Positions 9,586 through 17,878 of a stretch of DNA of 54,537 bases are shown here, one piece after another. A program made the position numbers and the translations under genes. The notes beneath the pieces are model-generated. The model was not told the origin of the DNA. It was given only the letters and a program-made list of their open reading frames with translations, and did no database searches. The stretch spans positions 1-54,537 of the forward strand of contig CALFNG010000161.1 of assembly GCA_937902985.1 (NCBI GenBank). The letters run 5' to 3'. The DNA is from an uncultured Myxococcales bacterium. GTDB taxonomy: Bacteria; Myxococcota_A; Polyangia; Polyangiales; Polyangiaceae. Positions within the stretch are counted from its first letter, which is position 1, and the number at the start of each line of letters is the position of its first letter.

Positions 9586-12500
9586 TCAGTCTTTCATCGA
9601 TCCCGCGAGCTCGGCGAGGGCGCTTTCGGCGTTGGCGATGCCGTCGCCGCCGTTCGCGAAGCGCCGGGTCAATCGCATATCGGGGGTCAGCTTCCAGGCG
9701 CCGCGTGACGTGCGCATCAGCACCGTGATCTTCGCCGGGTCGAGCGGGGTGTCGTCGCGAAGATGCAGGGTCACGACCCGCGCGTTCGCTTCGCAGCCGA
9801 GGGCGCGCAGCCGGCGCAGCTCGGTCTTGAGCGCCATCAGCTTCACCAGCCGGCGCGCCTCGTCGGGCGGAGCCCCGAAGCGGTCTTCCATCTCGGCGGC
9901 GATCTCCGTCACGTGCCCTTCGTCGGTCGCGCTCGCGAGGCGCTTGTAGAGCGACAGGCGTACGCCGACGTCGGTCACGTAGTCCTCGGGCAGGAGCGCT
10001 TCGACGTCGAAGCTCAACTCGGTATCGACGTCGTGCGCGACCTCGTCGCCGCGCATCTCGTGGACCGCCTCGTCGAGCATGCGGCAGAACATCTCGAAGC
10101 CGACGCTCGCGACGTTGCCCGACTGCTCGCCGCCGAGCAGGTCACCGGCGCCGCGGAGCTCGAGGTCGAGCGACGCGATCTGGAACCCGCTGCCAAGCTC
10201 GGTATGTCGCTCGAGCGCCTCGATGCGCGCGCGCGCCTCGTCGGTCATCGCGTTCGCCGGGGGCACGACCAGGTAGCAATAAGCGCGCTCGCGGCTCCGG
10301 CCGACCCGGCCACGTAGCTGATAGAGCTGCGCGAGGCCGAAGAGATCGGCCCGGTCGATGATCATCGTGTTCGCGCGCGGGATGTCGAGACCGCTCTCGA
10401 CGATCGCGGTCGACACCAGGATGTCGTAGCGCCCCTCGACGAAGTCGAGCATCGCCTCTTCGAGCGCCGCCTCGCCCATCTGCCCGTGGGCCACCGCGAT
10501 GCGCGCCGTGGGCACGAGCTCCTGGAGGCGCTGCGCTTTCTCGTAGAGCTTGTCGATGCGGTTGTAGACGTAGAAGCACTGCCCTCCGCGCGAGAGCTCG
10601 CGGGTCACGGCTTCGCGCACGACCTGGTCGTCCGATCGGGTCACGACCGTCCTGACGGCGCGGCGATCGATCGGCGCCGTGGTGATGAGCGAGAGGTCGC
10701 GCAGGCCCGTCACGGCCATCTGCAAGGTGCGAGGAATGGGCGTGGCCGTCAGCGTGAGGACGTCGACCTGCGCGCGGATCTGCTTGATGCGCTCCTTGTG
10801 CGAGACGCCGAAGCGCTGCTCTTCGTCGACGACGAGCAGACCGAGGTGCTTGAAGTGCACGTCCTTCGACAGCAAGCGGTGCGTGCCCACCACCACGTCG
10901 ACCTTCCCCTCCTTGAGGCCGATGAGCGTGTCTTCTTGCTCCTTCTTGGTCTGGAAGCGCGAGAGCGCGCGGATGTGGATGGGGTATCCGGCCGCGCGCG
11001 ACTCGAACGTCCGGTAGTGTTGCTGCGCGAGCACCGTCGTCGGGCACAGGAGCGCCACCTGGCGACCCGCCATCGCCGCGCGGAACGCAGCTCGAAGCGC
11101 GACCTCGGTCTTCCCGAAGCCGACGTCGCCGCAGACGAGTCGGTCCATGGGGCGCGCAGCTTCGAGGTCGCGGTTCACGTCGTCGATGGCGCGCGCCTGG
11201 TCGGCCGTCTCGTCGAACGGAAAGCTCGCCTCGAACGCGCGGTAGTCGTCGTCTGCCGGCGGGAGCGGATTGCCTTCGAGCGCCTGCCGCTCGGCGTAGA
11301 GCTTGAGGAGCTCGTCGGCCATCTTGCGGACCTCGCGCGCGACCCGGGCCTTGGTCCTCGAGAACGTGCTCCCGCCGAGCTTGTCGAGCTTGGGCGATCC
11401 GTGCTCGCCGCCGAGGTATTTGCCGAGCTGGTTGAGACGCCAGACCGGCAGGTACAGCTTGTCGCCGCCGCCGTACTCGATCGCGATGAGATCGACGGTG
11501 TGCCCGCCGGGGATGGCCTTGTGCACGAGTCCCTGGTAGCGGCCGATGCCATGCTCGGCGTGCACGACGTAGTCGCCGGGCGCGAGGCTCCGCAGGTCCT
11601 CGATGAAGGGGCGACTCGGGTCGCTCGTCCTGGCGCGCTCCTTTCGCCTGTGGACGCGCGCGCCGAAGATCTCCTCTTCGGTGACGAGGACGAGGCCCTC
11701 CGAGGGCAGCACCACCCCTCGCGAGAGCGGACCCACGACGATCTCCACGCCCTTCGTGGGCCCCGCGAGCCAGGCAGGATCGAATACCGCGAGGCGCGGC
11801 TTGCACTCGACGCCCTGGTGGCGAAGGAGCGTCGCGATGCGCTCGGCCTGCGTCTGGGCGCGCGCCGTGATGAAGACGCGCAGGCCGTGGCTCTGCCAGT
11901 TGGCCAGCCGCCTCACGAGCGGAGTCAGCGAGGCGTTCTTTCCCTTCGACGAACGGGCCGCCTTGACCGCGCGGGAGAGGTCTTCCTGATCGTACGACGC
12001 GAGGTCGAGCGGATCGCGCGTCGACTCGAAGGCGCTCATGCCGGGGCCGGGCGCGCCGCCGATCACGGTGCGGTGAAGTGCGATCACGCGGTGCCCCTCG
12101 AGGTCGCGGACGACCTCGGCCTCTTCGCGATAGAACGCGGTGGGCAAGAAGCTCGGGCCGCTCTTCTCGGCCACGTCGCGGGATGCGCGTTCGAGCTCGC
12201 CGCGAACCGCCTGCGTGAGGCCCGGCGGGTCGTCGAGCACGACGACCGCGTCGCCGGGAACGAAGTCGAGGAGGCCGTCGAGATCGTCGTAGTACGCGGG
12301 CAGGAATCCCTCGGCGCCGAAGAAGGCGCGCGCGTTCGTCACGTCGTCGAGCAGAGCGCGGGTCTTGGTCGTCGGCCAGTCGATCGCTTCAGCGAGCTGC
12401 GTCACGCGCTCCCGCGCGCGAGCGATGGTACTCGCCTCGAGGATCACCTCGCGAACGGGCGGCAGCCAGAGCACCTTGAGCTCGCCCGCGTCTTTGCGCG

Positions 12501-13281
12501 TCTTCTGCTCGACCGGGTCGAAGGGCTTCATCGACAGCACGAGCTCGCCGTACAGCTCGACCCGAACGGGCGAGTCGGTCGACGGCGGCCACACGTCGAT
12601 GAGCGCGCCGCGCACGGCGAACCCGCCCGGGTCTTCGACGACCGGAACGCGCAGATACCCCGACTCGGAGAGCGAGCGTACGAGGCCGTCGCGATCGATC
12701 TCGGAGTCGACCGCGATCCGATCGGCCCGCTTCGCGAGCTCCTTGCGCGGGACCACCTTGCGCGTGAGCCCGCTCGCGGGCACCACCAGCACGCGCCACG
12801 GACGATCGTGCGCCAGGTGGAACAGCGTCGCCATTCGGCTCATGGCCGACCGGCGGTCGGGGCTGACGTCGGCATACGGCGACGACTCGCTCGCCGCGAA
12901 CACCAGCACGTCGCCCTCGCCGGTGTCCTCGGCGTCGTCGTCCGACGCGCCGCGCACGAAGAAGCCGACGTCTTGCGCCGCCCGGCGAGCGGTCTCGAGA
13001 TCGGCCGTGACGAAGACCACCCGCCGCCCGTCGCGCGCAACCGCCGCAGCGACTGCCGCGCCCGCGCTGCCGCGGACGCCGGAGACGTCGACGGTGCCCA
13101 CCTTCGCCGATCGCACGCGCGCCGCGACGTCGCGAACGCGCGCGGCGACGACGCCCTCGGGCGGCAAGAGAGACGGCAGCGGCTCGAGCTCCGCGGGGGA
13201 CCCGGCGGTCGGCGCCAGGTCGTGCGCGGTCAGCCCCATACGTTCCCCGAGGCTCGAGGTCAGCGAAGGGGTGCTCGGCAT
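9586..13281 (-). CDS. mfd: Transcription-repair coupling factor
   Basis: A 1231-residue Mfd, slightly longer than the usual ~1150. It displaces stalled RNA polymerase from lesions and recruits UvrA. In order: a UvrB-like N-terminal module (GYLRVPVVEDPGGFAVRG near residue 205), the RNA-polymerase-interacting domain with DYVVHAEHGIGRYQG near residue 567, then a RecG-like helicase with Walker A DVGFGKTE near 719, DEEQ near 816, TATPIPRTLQM, and the C-terminal helicase half with the QLRGRVGRS motif, then the UvrA-binding-inhibiting C-domain. The frame stays open far upstream into glnD antisense; the ATG at 13281 is the sensible start. Convincing throughout, with no disruption. Confidence 0.97.
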   Translation of the reverse strand: MPSTPSLTSSLGERMGLTAHDLAPTAGSPAELEPLPSLLPPEGVVAARVRDVAARVRSAKVGTVDVSGVRGSAGAAVAAAVARDGRRVVFVTADLETARRAAQDVGFFVRGASDDDAEDTGEGDVLVFAASESSPYADVSPDRRSAMSRMATLFHLAHDRPWRVLVVPASGLTRKVVPRKELAKRADRIAVDSEIDRDGLVRSLSESGYLRVPVVEDPGGFAVRGALIDVWPPSTDSPVRVELYGELVLSMKPFDPVEQKTRKDAGELKVLWLPPVREVILEASTIARARERVTQLAEAIDWPTTKTRALLDDVTNARAFFGAEGFLPAYYDDLDGLLDFVPGDAVVVLDDPPGLTQAVRGELERASRDVAEKSGPSFLPTAFYREEAEVVRDLEGHRVIALHRTVIGGAPGPGMSAFESTRDPLDLASYDQEDLSRAVKAARSSKGKNASLTPLVRRLANWQSHGLRVFITARAQTQAERIATLLRHQGVECKPRLAVFDPAWLAGPTKGVEIVVGPLSRGVVLPSEGLVLVTEEEIFGARVHRRKERARTSDPSRPFIEDLRSLAPGDYVVHAEHGIGRYQGLVHKAIPGGHTVDLIAIEYGGGDKLYLPVWRLNQLGKYLGGEHGSPKLDKLGGSTFSRTKARVAREVRKMADELLKLYAERQALEGNPLPPADDDYRAFEASFPFDETADQARAIDDVNRDLEAARPMDRLVCGDVGFGKTEVALRAAFRAAMAGRQVALLCPTTVLAQQHYRTFESRAAGYPIHIRALSRFQTKKEQEDTLIGLKEGKVDVVVGTHRLLSKDVHFKHLGLLVVDEEQRFGVSHKERIKQIRAQVDVLTLTATPIPRTLQMAVTGLRDLSLITTAPIDRRAVRTVVTRSDDQVVREAVTRELSRGGQCFYVYNRIDKLYEKAQRLQELVPTARIAVAHGQMGEAALEEAMLDFVEGRYDILVSTAIVESGLDIPRANTMIIDRADLFGLAQLYQLRGRVGRSRERAYCYLVVPPANAMTDEARARIEALERHTELGSGFQIASLDLELRGAGDLLGGEQSGNVASVGFEMFCRMLDEAVHEMRGDEVAHDVDTELSFDVEALLPEDYVTDVGVRLSLYKRLASATDEGHVTEIAAEMEDRFGAPPDEARRLVKLMALKTELRRLRALGCEANARVVTLHLRDDTPLDPAKITVLMRTSRGAWKLTPDMRLTRRFANGGDGIANAESALAELAGSMKD

Positions 13282-13408
13282 GAAGCGCGAGGGTAAGTAG
13301 GGCTTGCCCGCGAGCGGCGCAACCTCGGCCCACGCCAGCTCGTGCGTCACGGGCGGCGCGTCGTGACGCGCGCTAAGAGAGTGCGCGGATGGGCTGGCTC
13401 GGCGCGCT

Positions 13409-13563
13409 TGTCTATCGGAGCGCTCGCCGTCGTGAGCGGGATCGCCGGGCTCGGCGTCGCCATCGACTACTCGCTCTTCATTGTCAGCCGCTATCGCGAG
13501 GAGCTCGCGGCCGGGCGTGGCTATCCAGAGGCGCTCGCGCGCTCGCTCGAGACCGCGGGGCGG
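13409..13563 (+). pseudogene. MMPL/RND-type transporter fragment
   Basis: About 50 in-frame codons on the strand opposite mfd and glnD, in the gap between them. The translation contains GLGVAIDYSLFIVSRYREEL followed by AAGRGYPEALARSLETAGR, the well-known helix-loop segment at the end of an MMPL transporter domain (GIDYSLFxVSRfREEL...A...TAGR). Nothing before or after continues the protein: upstream is intergenic sequence, and past TAGR the frame runs into the antisense of the glnD 3' end. It is therefore a stranded internal piece of a ~700+ residue membrane protein, not a functional gene. Confidence 0.7.
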
Positions 13564-13574
13564 CGGAGGCCTGG

Positions 13575-16301
13575 CTACTCGCTCACGGCCCGCACGAGCG
13601 CGTCGTGGATCTCTTGATGGCGAGCGCCCGGAGCCACCTTCGAGCCATCGAGTTCGGTCACGTAGAAGACGTCGGCGACCCGAGCCCCCTCGGTGTTGAT
13701 CTTGGAGAGCATGATCGACAGCTTGAGCTCGTAGAGCGTGCGCGCCAGACGGTGCAAGAGACCGCGCCGGTCCTTGGCGTAGACCTCGACGATCGTGTGC
13801 CTGGCCGAGGCACGGTTGTCGAACAAGATCTCGGTCGGCACCTCGGGGCTGGGCCGCTCGCGCCACGGCGAGAGCGAGCCGGTGCGCATCCGCAGGAGGT
13901 CCGAGGCCGTGACCCGGCCCGAGCACACGTCTTCGAGGTCTCGCGAGAGCCGAGGCAGCGCGTCGTCGACGCCCTCGGTCCCCCCGTCGCGATCGCGCAC
14001 CCAGAAGAGGTCGAGCGCTTCTCGCTCGGCGCCGACGGGGTGCGAATACACCTCGGCCGAAAGGACCTCGAGCCGGTTCGCCGTCAACGCTGCAGCGATG
14101 CTCTCGAGAAGACCCGGGCGATCGTCGGCGACGACGCACAGCTCCACCGCCTCGGGATGGCGCGATGGAACGGGCACGACCATCGCCGGCCGCTTGCCCC
14201 GCGCGCTCACGGCGAGGGCGTGTTGGACGATCGACTCGGGCCGGTTCGCGAGCAGGTACCTCTCGGGCAAAGACGCGAGCAGCGCGTCGAGCAGCGCGGT
14301 CGGTCCGGTCCACGCTGCGTGCACGGCGTCGACCACGCGCGCGAGACGCTCGGTGTCGGCGCCCGCGATCGTCCCCGTGAGGTACGCCTCGGACGCGAAG
14401 TAGAGTTCCTCGAGCATCCGCGCCTTCCACGAAGTCATCGCCGTTGGCGACGTGGTCGTCACGTCGACCATGGTGAGAAGGTAGAGATCGCGGAGGCCCT
14501 CGCGACCCCGCAGGCTCTGGCAGAACTCGGCGATTGTCGTGATGTCGTCGAGATCGCGGTGGGTCGCGACGTGGTACATCAGCAGGTGATCGCGAACGAG
14601 CTGCCGCGCGTCGGCCACGTCTTCGGGCGAGAGGCGAAGGCGCGGCAAGATGGCGTCGCAGAGCTCCGCGCCGGCGCGCGAGTGGTTCTTTCGTGAGCCC
14701 GTGGCGTCGGGGTATCCCTTGCCCACGTCGTGCAAGAGCGTCGCTAGAAAGAGCGGACGCGGACGCGCCGTCTCGGCGGCGAGGCGCGACGCGAGCGGAA
14801 ACTCGTGCGCGAGCTCTCCGCGCGCCAGCTGCCGCAGTCGATCCACGGCGGACACCGAGTGAACGTCGACGGTGTACACGTGGTAGACGTCGTGGTGCAC
14901 GCGGCCGGTGACGGGGCGAAACTCGGGCACCATCGCCAGGAGCAGCCCGGCGTCGTGCATCTCGCCCACGACGGAGCCGCGAGGCCCGCCGAGGTCGGGT
15001 ACGGTGCACACGAGCTCGACGAAAAGGTCTGCCGCCTCCGGGGTGGCACGGAGGCGCTCGCACCACCCCGCGTCGTCGGCCAGGGTGCTGATCGCGTCGC
15101 GCGCGAACGGCAGGAGCGGCGCGCGGTGCCGTACGCGCGCGACGAAGGCCCGTAGCGCGATGACGGGTTCCTTCAGCATGTCGGCTGTGCCCCCGATCGT
15201 GACGTGCCCGTCGAACAGCTGAACGCCGCCGCCGAGTTCGAGCGTGGGAATCGGCTTGTCGCGGCGGCGCTGCGGGCGCAGGCGCTCGAGGAGGCTCGAA
15301 CGCACTCGGGTCACCGTACGCGCGCAGAGATAGAACGCCTGCATCAGACGCTCGGCGGCGAGCGCGCGGTCTTCTCCGTAGCCCATCGAGACCGCGAGGA
15401 TTTCCTGGTCCTCGAAGCCGAGGCGGTCGGCTTTGCGGCCGGCGCGCACGTGCAAGCGGTTCCGCACCCGCCAGAGGAACTCCTCGGACTCGGCGATCTC
15501 GGTCGCCTCGCGGGCCACGAGGACCCCAAGCTGCACGAGCTCGTGCCAGGGCCCACGCGTAGCACGGCGAACCGGGACCGGCGCTTCTTCACCGATGCGA
15601 TAGCGCGCCCGAGCGGCCCAGCGGATGCCGTCGACGTCGCGTAGCCCGCCCGCGCCGTTCTTTACGTCGGGTTCGAGGAGATACACCGAACCGCCGAAGC
15701 GGTCGCGACGCGACGCGGTCTCGGCCTCGAGCCGATCGATGAACGTTCCGAGGTGCTCGTCGCCGAAGAGGCCCTGATTCGCGCGGGTGACGAGCGCAGA
15801 CAGGAGCGTGGCGTCGCCCGAGAGCAGCTTGAGATCGAGGAGAGCGGTCGCGGTCTCGAGATATTTTTCGGCGAGGGGCACGACCTCGTCGGCGCTCAAG
15901 ACCTGATGGCCGACGGCGAGTCCCGCGTCCCACAACGGATAGAGGAGCGCCTCGACGAGCGCGCCCGCCTCTTCCGTTCCCACCACGTGCGTGTCGACGA
16001 TCAGCACCACGTCGGCGTCGCTGTGAATCGCGACCGCACCGCGCCCGAAGCTGCCCACCGCCGCGAGCGCCACGCCGCTCGGAAGACCCAGGCTCCGCCG
16101 CGCGCCCTCGAACACCAGCTGAAAGCACGCATTGAGAAAGCGAGCGTTGGCGCGCCCGAGGTCGATACCGTCTTCTCCGCCTTCGAGCCGCTGGACGAGA
16201 CTGACCCGGTGCCGTTCCATCGAGTCGCGTAAGACGGATGTCTCGAGCGAAGTGGGCGGGATACTGAGCGATTTGTTGCTGCTGCTGGTAGTGGAAGTCA
16301 T
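13575..16301 (-). CDS. glnD: [Protein-PII] uridylyltransferase / uridylyl-removing enzyme
   Basis: A 908-residue protein with full GlnD architecture: an N-terminal nucleotidyltransferase (GSFGRGAVAIHSDADVVLIV near residue 84), a central HD hydrolase domain (LLHDVGKGYPDATGS) and two C-terminal ACT domains (VVADDRPGLLESIAAALT and VYAKDRRGLLHRLARTLYEL). It senses glutamine and uridylylates or deuridylylates the PII signal protein, controlling nitrogen metabolism. No glnB, glnE or glnA lies in the window. An in-frame GTG at 16325 would add 8 residues; neither start has a clear ribosome binding site. It is transcribed in the same direction as mfd, 293 bases upstream of it. Confidence 0.95.
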   Translation of the reverse strand: MTSTTSSSNKSLSIPPTSLETSVLRDSMERHRVSLVQRLEGGEDGIDLGRANARFLNACFQLVFEGARRSLGLPSGVALAAVGSFGRGAVAIHSDADVVLIVDTHVVGTEEAGALVEALLYPLWDAGLAVGHQVLSADEVVPLAEKYLETATALLDLKLLSGDATLLSALVTRANQGLFGDEHLGTFIDRLEAETASRRDRFGGSVYLLEPDVKNGAGGLRDVDGIRWAARARYRIGEEAPVPVRRATRGPWHELVQLGVLVAREATEIAESEEFLWRVRNRLHVRAGRKADRLGFEDQEILAVSMGYGEDRALAAERLMQAFYLCARTVTRVRSSLLERLRPQRRRDKPIPTLELGGGVQLFDGHVTIGGTADMLKEPVIALRAFVARVRHRAPLLPFARDAISTLADDAGWCERLRATPEAADLFVELVCTVPDLGGPRGSVVGEMHDAGLLLAMVPEFRPVTGRVHHDVYHVYTVDVHSVSAVDRLRQLARGELAHEFPLASRLAAETARPRPLFLATLLHDVGKGYPDATGSRKNHSRAGAELCDAILPRLRLSPEDVADARQLVRDHLLMYHVATHRDLDDITTIAEFCQSLRGREGLRDLYLLTMVDVTTTSPTAMTSWKARMLEELYFASEAYLTGTIAGADTERLARVVDAVHAAWTGPTALLDALLASLPERYLLANRPESIVQHALAVSARGKRPAMVVPVPSRHPEAVELCVVADDRPGLLESIAAALTANRLEVLSAEVYSHPVGAEREALDLFWVRDRDGGTEGVDDALPRLSRDLEDVCSGRVTASDLLRMRTGSLSPWRERPSPEVPTEILFDNRASARHTIVEVYAKDRRGLLHRLARTLYELKLSIMLSKINTEGARVADVFYVTELDGSKVAPGARHQEIHDALVRAVSE

Positions 16302-16325
16302 CGCTTCGGCCGCGTGCTTGGCCAC

Positions 16326-16375
16326 GACTTTAGTGAATCAAAATTTCGAAATGAGCTATTTCGATATGCGGTGCG
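16326..16375. promoter_or_regulatory. AT-rich divergent promoter region with ATTTCGA repeats
   Basis: A short AT-rich island in a GC-rich contig, between the divergent glnD and lipoprotein genes. It holds two direct copies of ATTTCGA (16343-16349 and 16358-16364, start-to-start 15 bases) and the palindrome TTTCGAAA. Such islands in GC-rich genomes usually mark promoters and operators. Which gene it serves, and what binds, cannot be read from the sequence. Confidence 0.4.
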
Positions 16376-16450
16376 ATGGCAATCCCGCAGCAACCGGGCC
16401 GAAACGAAAGGCTGGTACCCCGACGGCCGTGCGTCTGCTACACCTCAGCC

Positions 16451-17293
16451 ATGGCTTGGGGTCGTCGCCGATGGCGCGTCGCTGTGCTTCTCGTCGCAAC
16501 GGGCTGCATGTCGACGGGCGGGTCGGGGTCGTGCGACCCGAGCGCGATCGGGGAGGCTGGCGCCCTCGGGCGAGGGCGCTTCTACTACGTGTGCGGGGGC
16601 GTCGACGCCGACACATCGCATCCCGATCCCGACGCCTGGTGCGACACGGCCGTCGACCGGACGATCGTTCCGGACGTGGCGGTCGCGGCGCCGTTCCGGA
16701 TCGCGATCGATCAGGACAGTTCGGGAGGCCCGCAGCCTGCCGTGCCAGCCCTCGCGCAATCGACGCCGCAAGGATGGGCGCTCGTGCAGGCGGGTTGGCT
16801 CGGCTTCATCGCCTCGTCAGGCGCCGATGTGATCGACTTCTTCCACGTGCGGGCGCAGCCCGTCGCGTCGCTCGCGTACCAGGAGCCGGGGCCGAAAGTG
16901 GTCGACGGGACCCCCACGCTGTTCGCCGTCGTACCGCGCGACGGCACCGGAGCGACGCTCGGCGGCGCGATTGCGTGCGTATTCTCTGCGTCCGACCCCG
17001 CCGTGCTCGCCGTCACCAGCACGGGCCGCGTCGCGAGCGTCGTCGGACTCGCGACGGGCGACGTGACGCTCACCGCGTCCTGCGCCGGCCAGCACGTGCA
17101 GACGTCGCTGCACGTCGACTTCCCGATGGCCCCTCTCGACGCGAGCGATGACGACGGCGCCCAAGCGAGCCCGAGCGACGGCGCATTCGACGCAACCGGA
17201 GATGGCGCGCTCGACGGAGACACCGACGTTTCCGTCGATGGCGAGCCCGATGGTTTCAGCAACGCCCTTCCCGGCGACGGCGGAGAAAACTGA
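16451..17293 (+). CDS. Lipoprotein with BIG2-like domain
   Basis: A 280-residue protein beginning with a lipoprotein signal (RVAVLLVATGC, lipobox Cys19). A segment near residues 150-215 (VDGTPTLFAVVPRDGTGATL to STGRVASVVGLATGDVTLTA) has the pattern of bacterial Ig-like group 2 domains, in which a sequence value is compared against 'variation' strands. The C-terminal ~55 residues are Asp/Gly/Ala-rich and probably a flexible tail. It is likely exposed on the periplasmic or outer side of a membrane. The start at 16451 places the signal correctly; an upstream in-frame ATG does not. Its stop lies one base before the next lipoprotein's ATG. Binding partner unknown. Confidence 0.75.
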   Translation: MAWGRRRWRVAVLLVATGCMSTGGSGSCDPSAIGEAGALGRGRFYYVCGGVDADTSHPDPDAWCDTAVDRTIVPDVAVAAPFRIAIDQDSSGGPQPAVPALAQSTPQGWALVQAGWLGFIASSGADVIDFFHVRAQPVASLAYQEPGPKVVDGTPTLFAVVPRDGTGATLGGAIACVFSASDPAVLAVTSTGRVASVVGLATGDVTLTASCAGQHVQTSLHVDFPMAPLDASDDDGAQASPSDGAFDATGDGALDGDTDVSVDGEPDGFSNALPGDGGEN

Positions 17294-17294
17294 C

Positions 17295-17660
17295 ATGAAC
17301 CGAGCTCGAATCGGAATGACGCGGATGGCGCTCGGCGTCGCGGTCTTCGCCGCGGGCGGCTGCACGACGTCGACGAGAGTCGAACTCACGGCAGTGGGCA
17401 CGTCTCCTGCCGGCAGCTTCACACCGGGGCTCGCCACGATCCCGGTCGGAATCGTGCTCGGTTTCGATACGAACGTCGAGAGCTCGACGCCGGCGACCGC
17501 CGCGGTCGACGATCCCACCGTGGCGAGCATCGCACCGACGCTGAAGGCATCGCAATTCGTGCTCGTCGGCCTCGCGACCGGACAGACGACCCTTCGCGTC
17601 TTCATGAACAACCAGGAGACGACCGAGCTTCCCGTGCAGGTGATCGCGTCGGCGGAGTAG
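17295..17660 (+). CDS. Small BIG2-like lipoprotein
   Basis: A 121-residue lipoprotein (ALGVAVFAAGGC, lipobox Cys23) that is little more than one Ig-like domain. Its core (DDPTVASIAPTL followed by VLVGLATGQTTLRVFM) parallels the BIG2-like core of the preceding gene (VASVVGLATGDVTLTA), so the two probably descend from a duplicated module. The ATG is one base past the upstream stop, so the two genes are almost certainly co-transcribed and perhaps translationally coupled. No enzymatic residues are apparent; a structural or adhesive role is inference. Confidence 0.75.
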   Translation: MNRARIGMTRMALGVAVFAAGGCTTSTRVELTAVGTSPAGSFTPGLATIPVGIVLGFDTNVESSTPATAAVDDPTVASIAPTLKASQFVLVGLATGQTTLRVFMNNQETTELPVQVIASAE

Positions 17661-17840
17661 AGGCGCCCGGCGCTCGGGAGAGAGCGAGATTGGCCGTAGA
17701 GGGCGCAGAGGGCGCAGAGAAGAGATTGGGGTTCGAAGTCTCGTCTTCTGCGCGCGCCGCGAGGCCTGGTATCAAACCCGCTCTCCCTCGGCGCCCTCTG
17801 CGCCTCTGCGTCTGATCTCTCGCTCGCCGAGCGCGGCCGG
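17661..17840. repeat. Intergenic inverted repeat, copy A of a dispersed family
   Basis: The 218-base gap after the BIG2-like lipoprotein holds two facing arms. The left (about 17670-17722) contains GAGCGAGATTGGCCG (17682-17696) then GAGGGCGCAGAGGGCGCAGA. The right (about 17780-17835) is roughly its reverse complement (GGCGCCCTCTGCGCCTCTGC ... CTCTCGCTCGCCGAGCGC). The transcript could fold into a long imperfect hairpin. The core GAGCGAG(A/C)TTGGCCG recurs at 28520-28534 and, inverted, at 29554-29568. Confidence 0.6.
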
Positions 17841-17878
17841 GCCTACCCGCTAGACGCTTCCAGAGGGGGTGCCCTCGC

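Noticed and set aside
10486-13296. 936-codon open frame antisense to mfd
   Set aside because: No domains; shadow of mfd caused by its GC-rich third positions.
13282-15066. Continuous open frame extending mfd by ~595 codons at its N-terminus
   Set aside because: The extension is antisense/out of frame to glnD with no Mfd homology; the ATG at 13281 begins the conserved protein.
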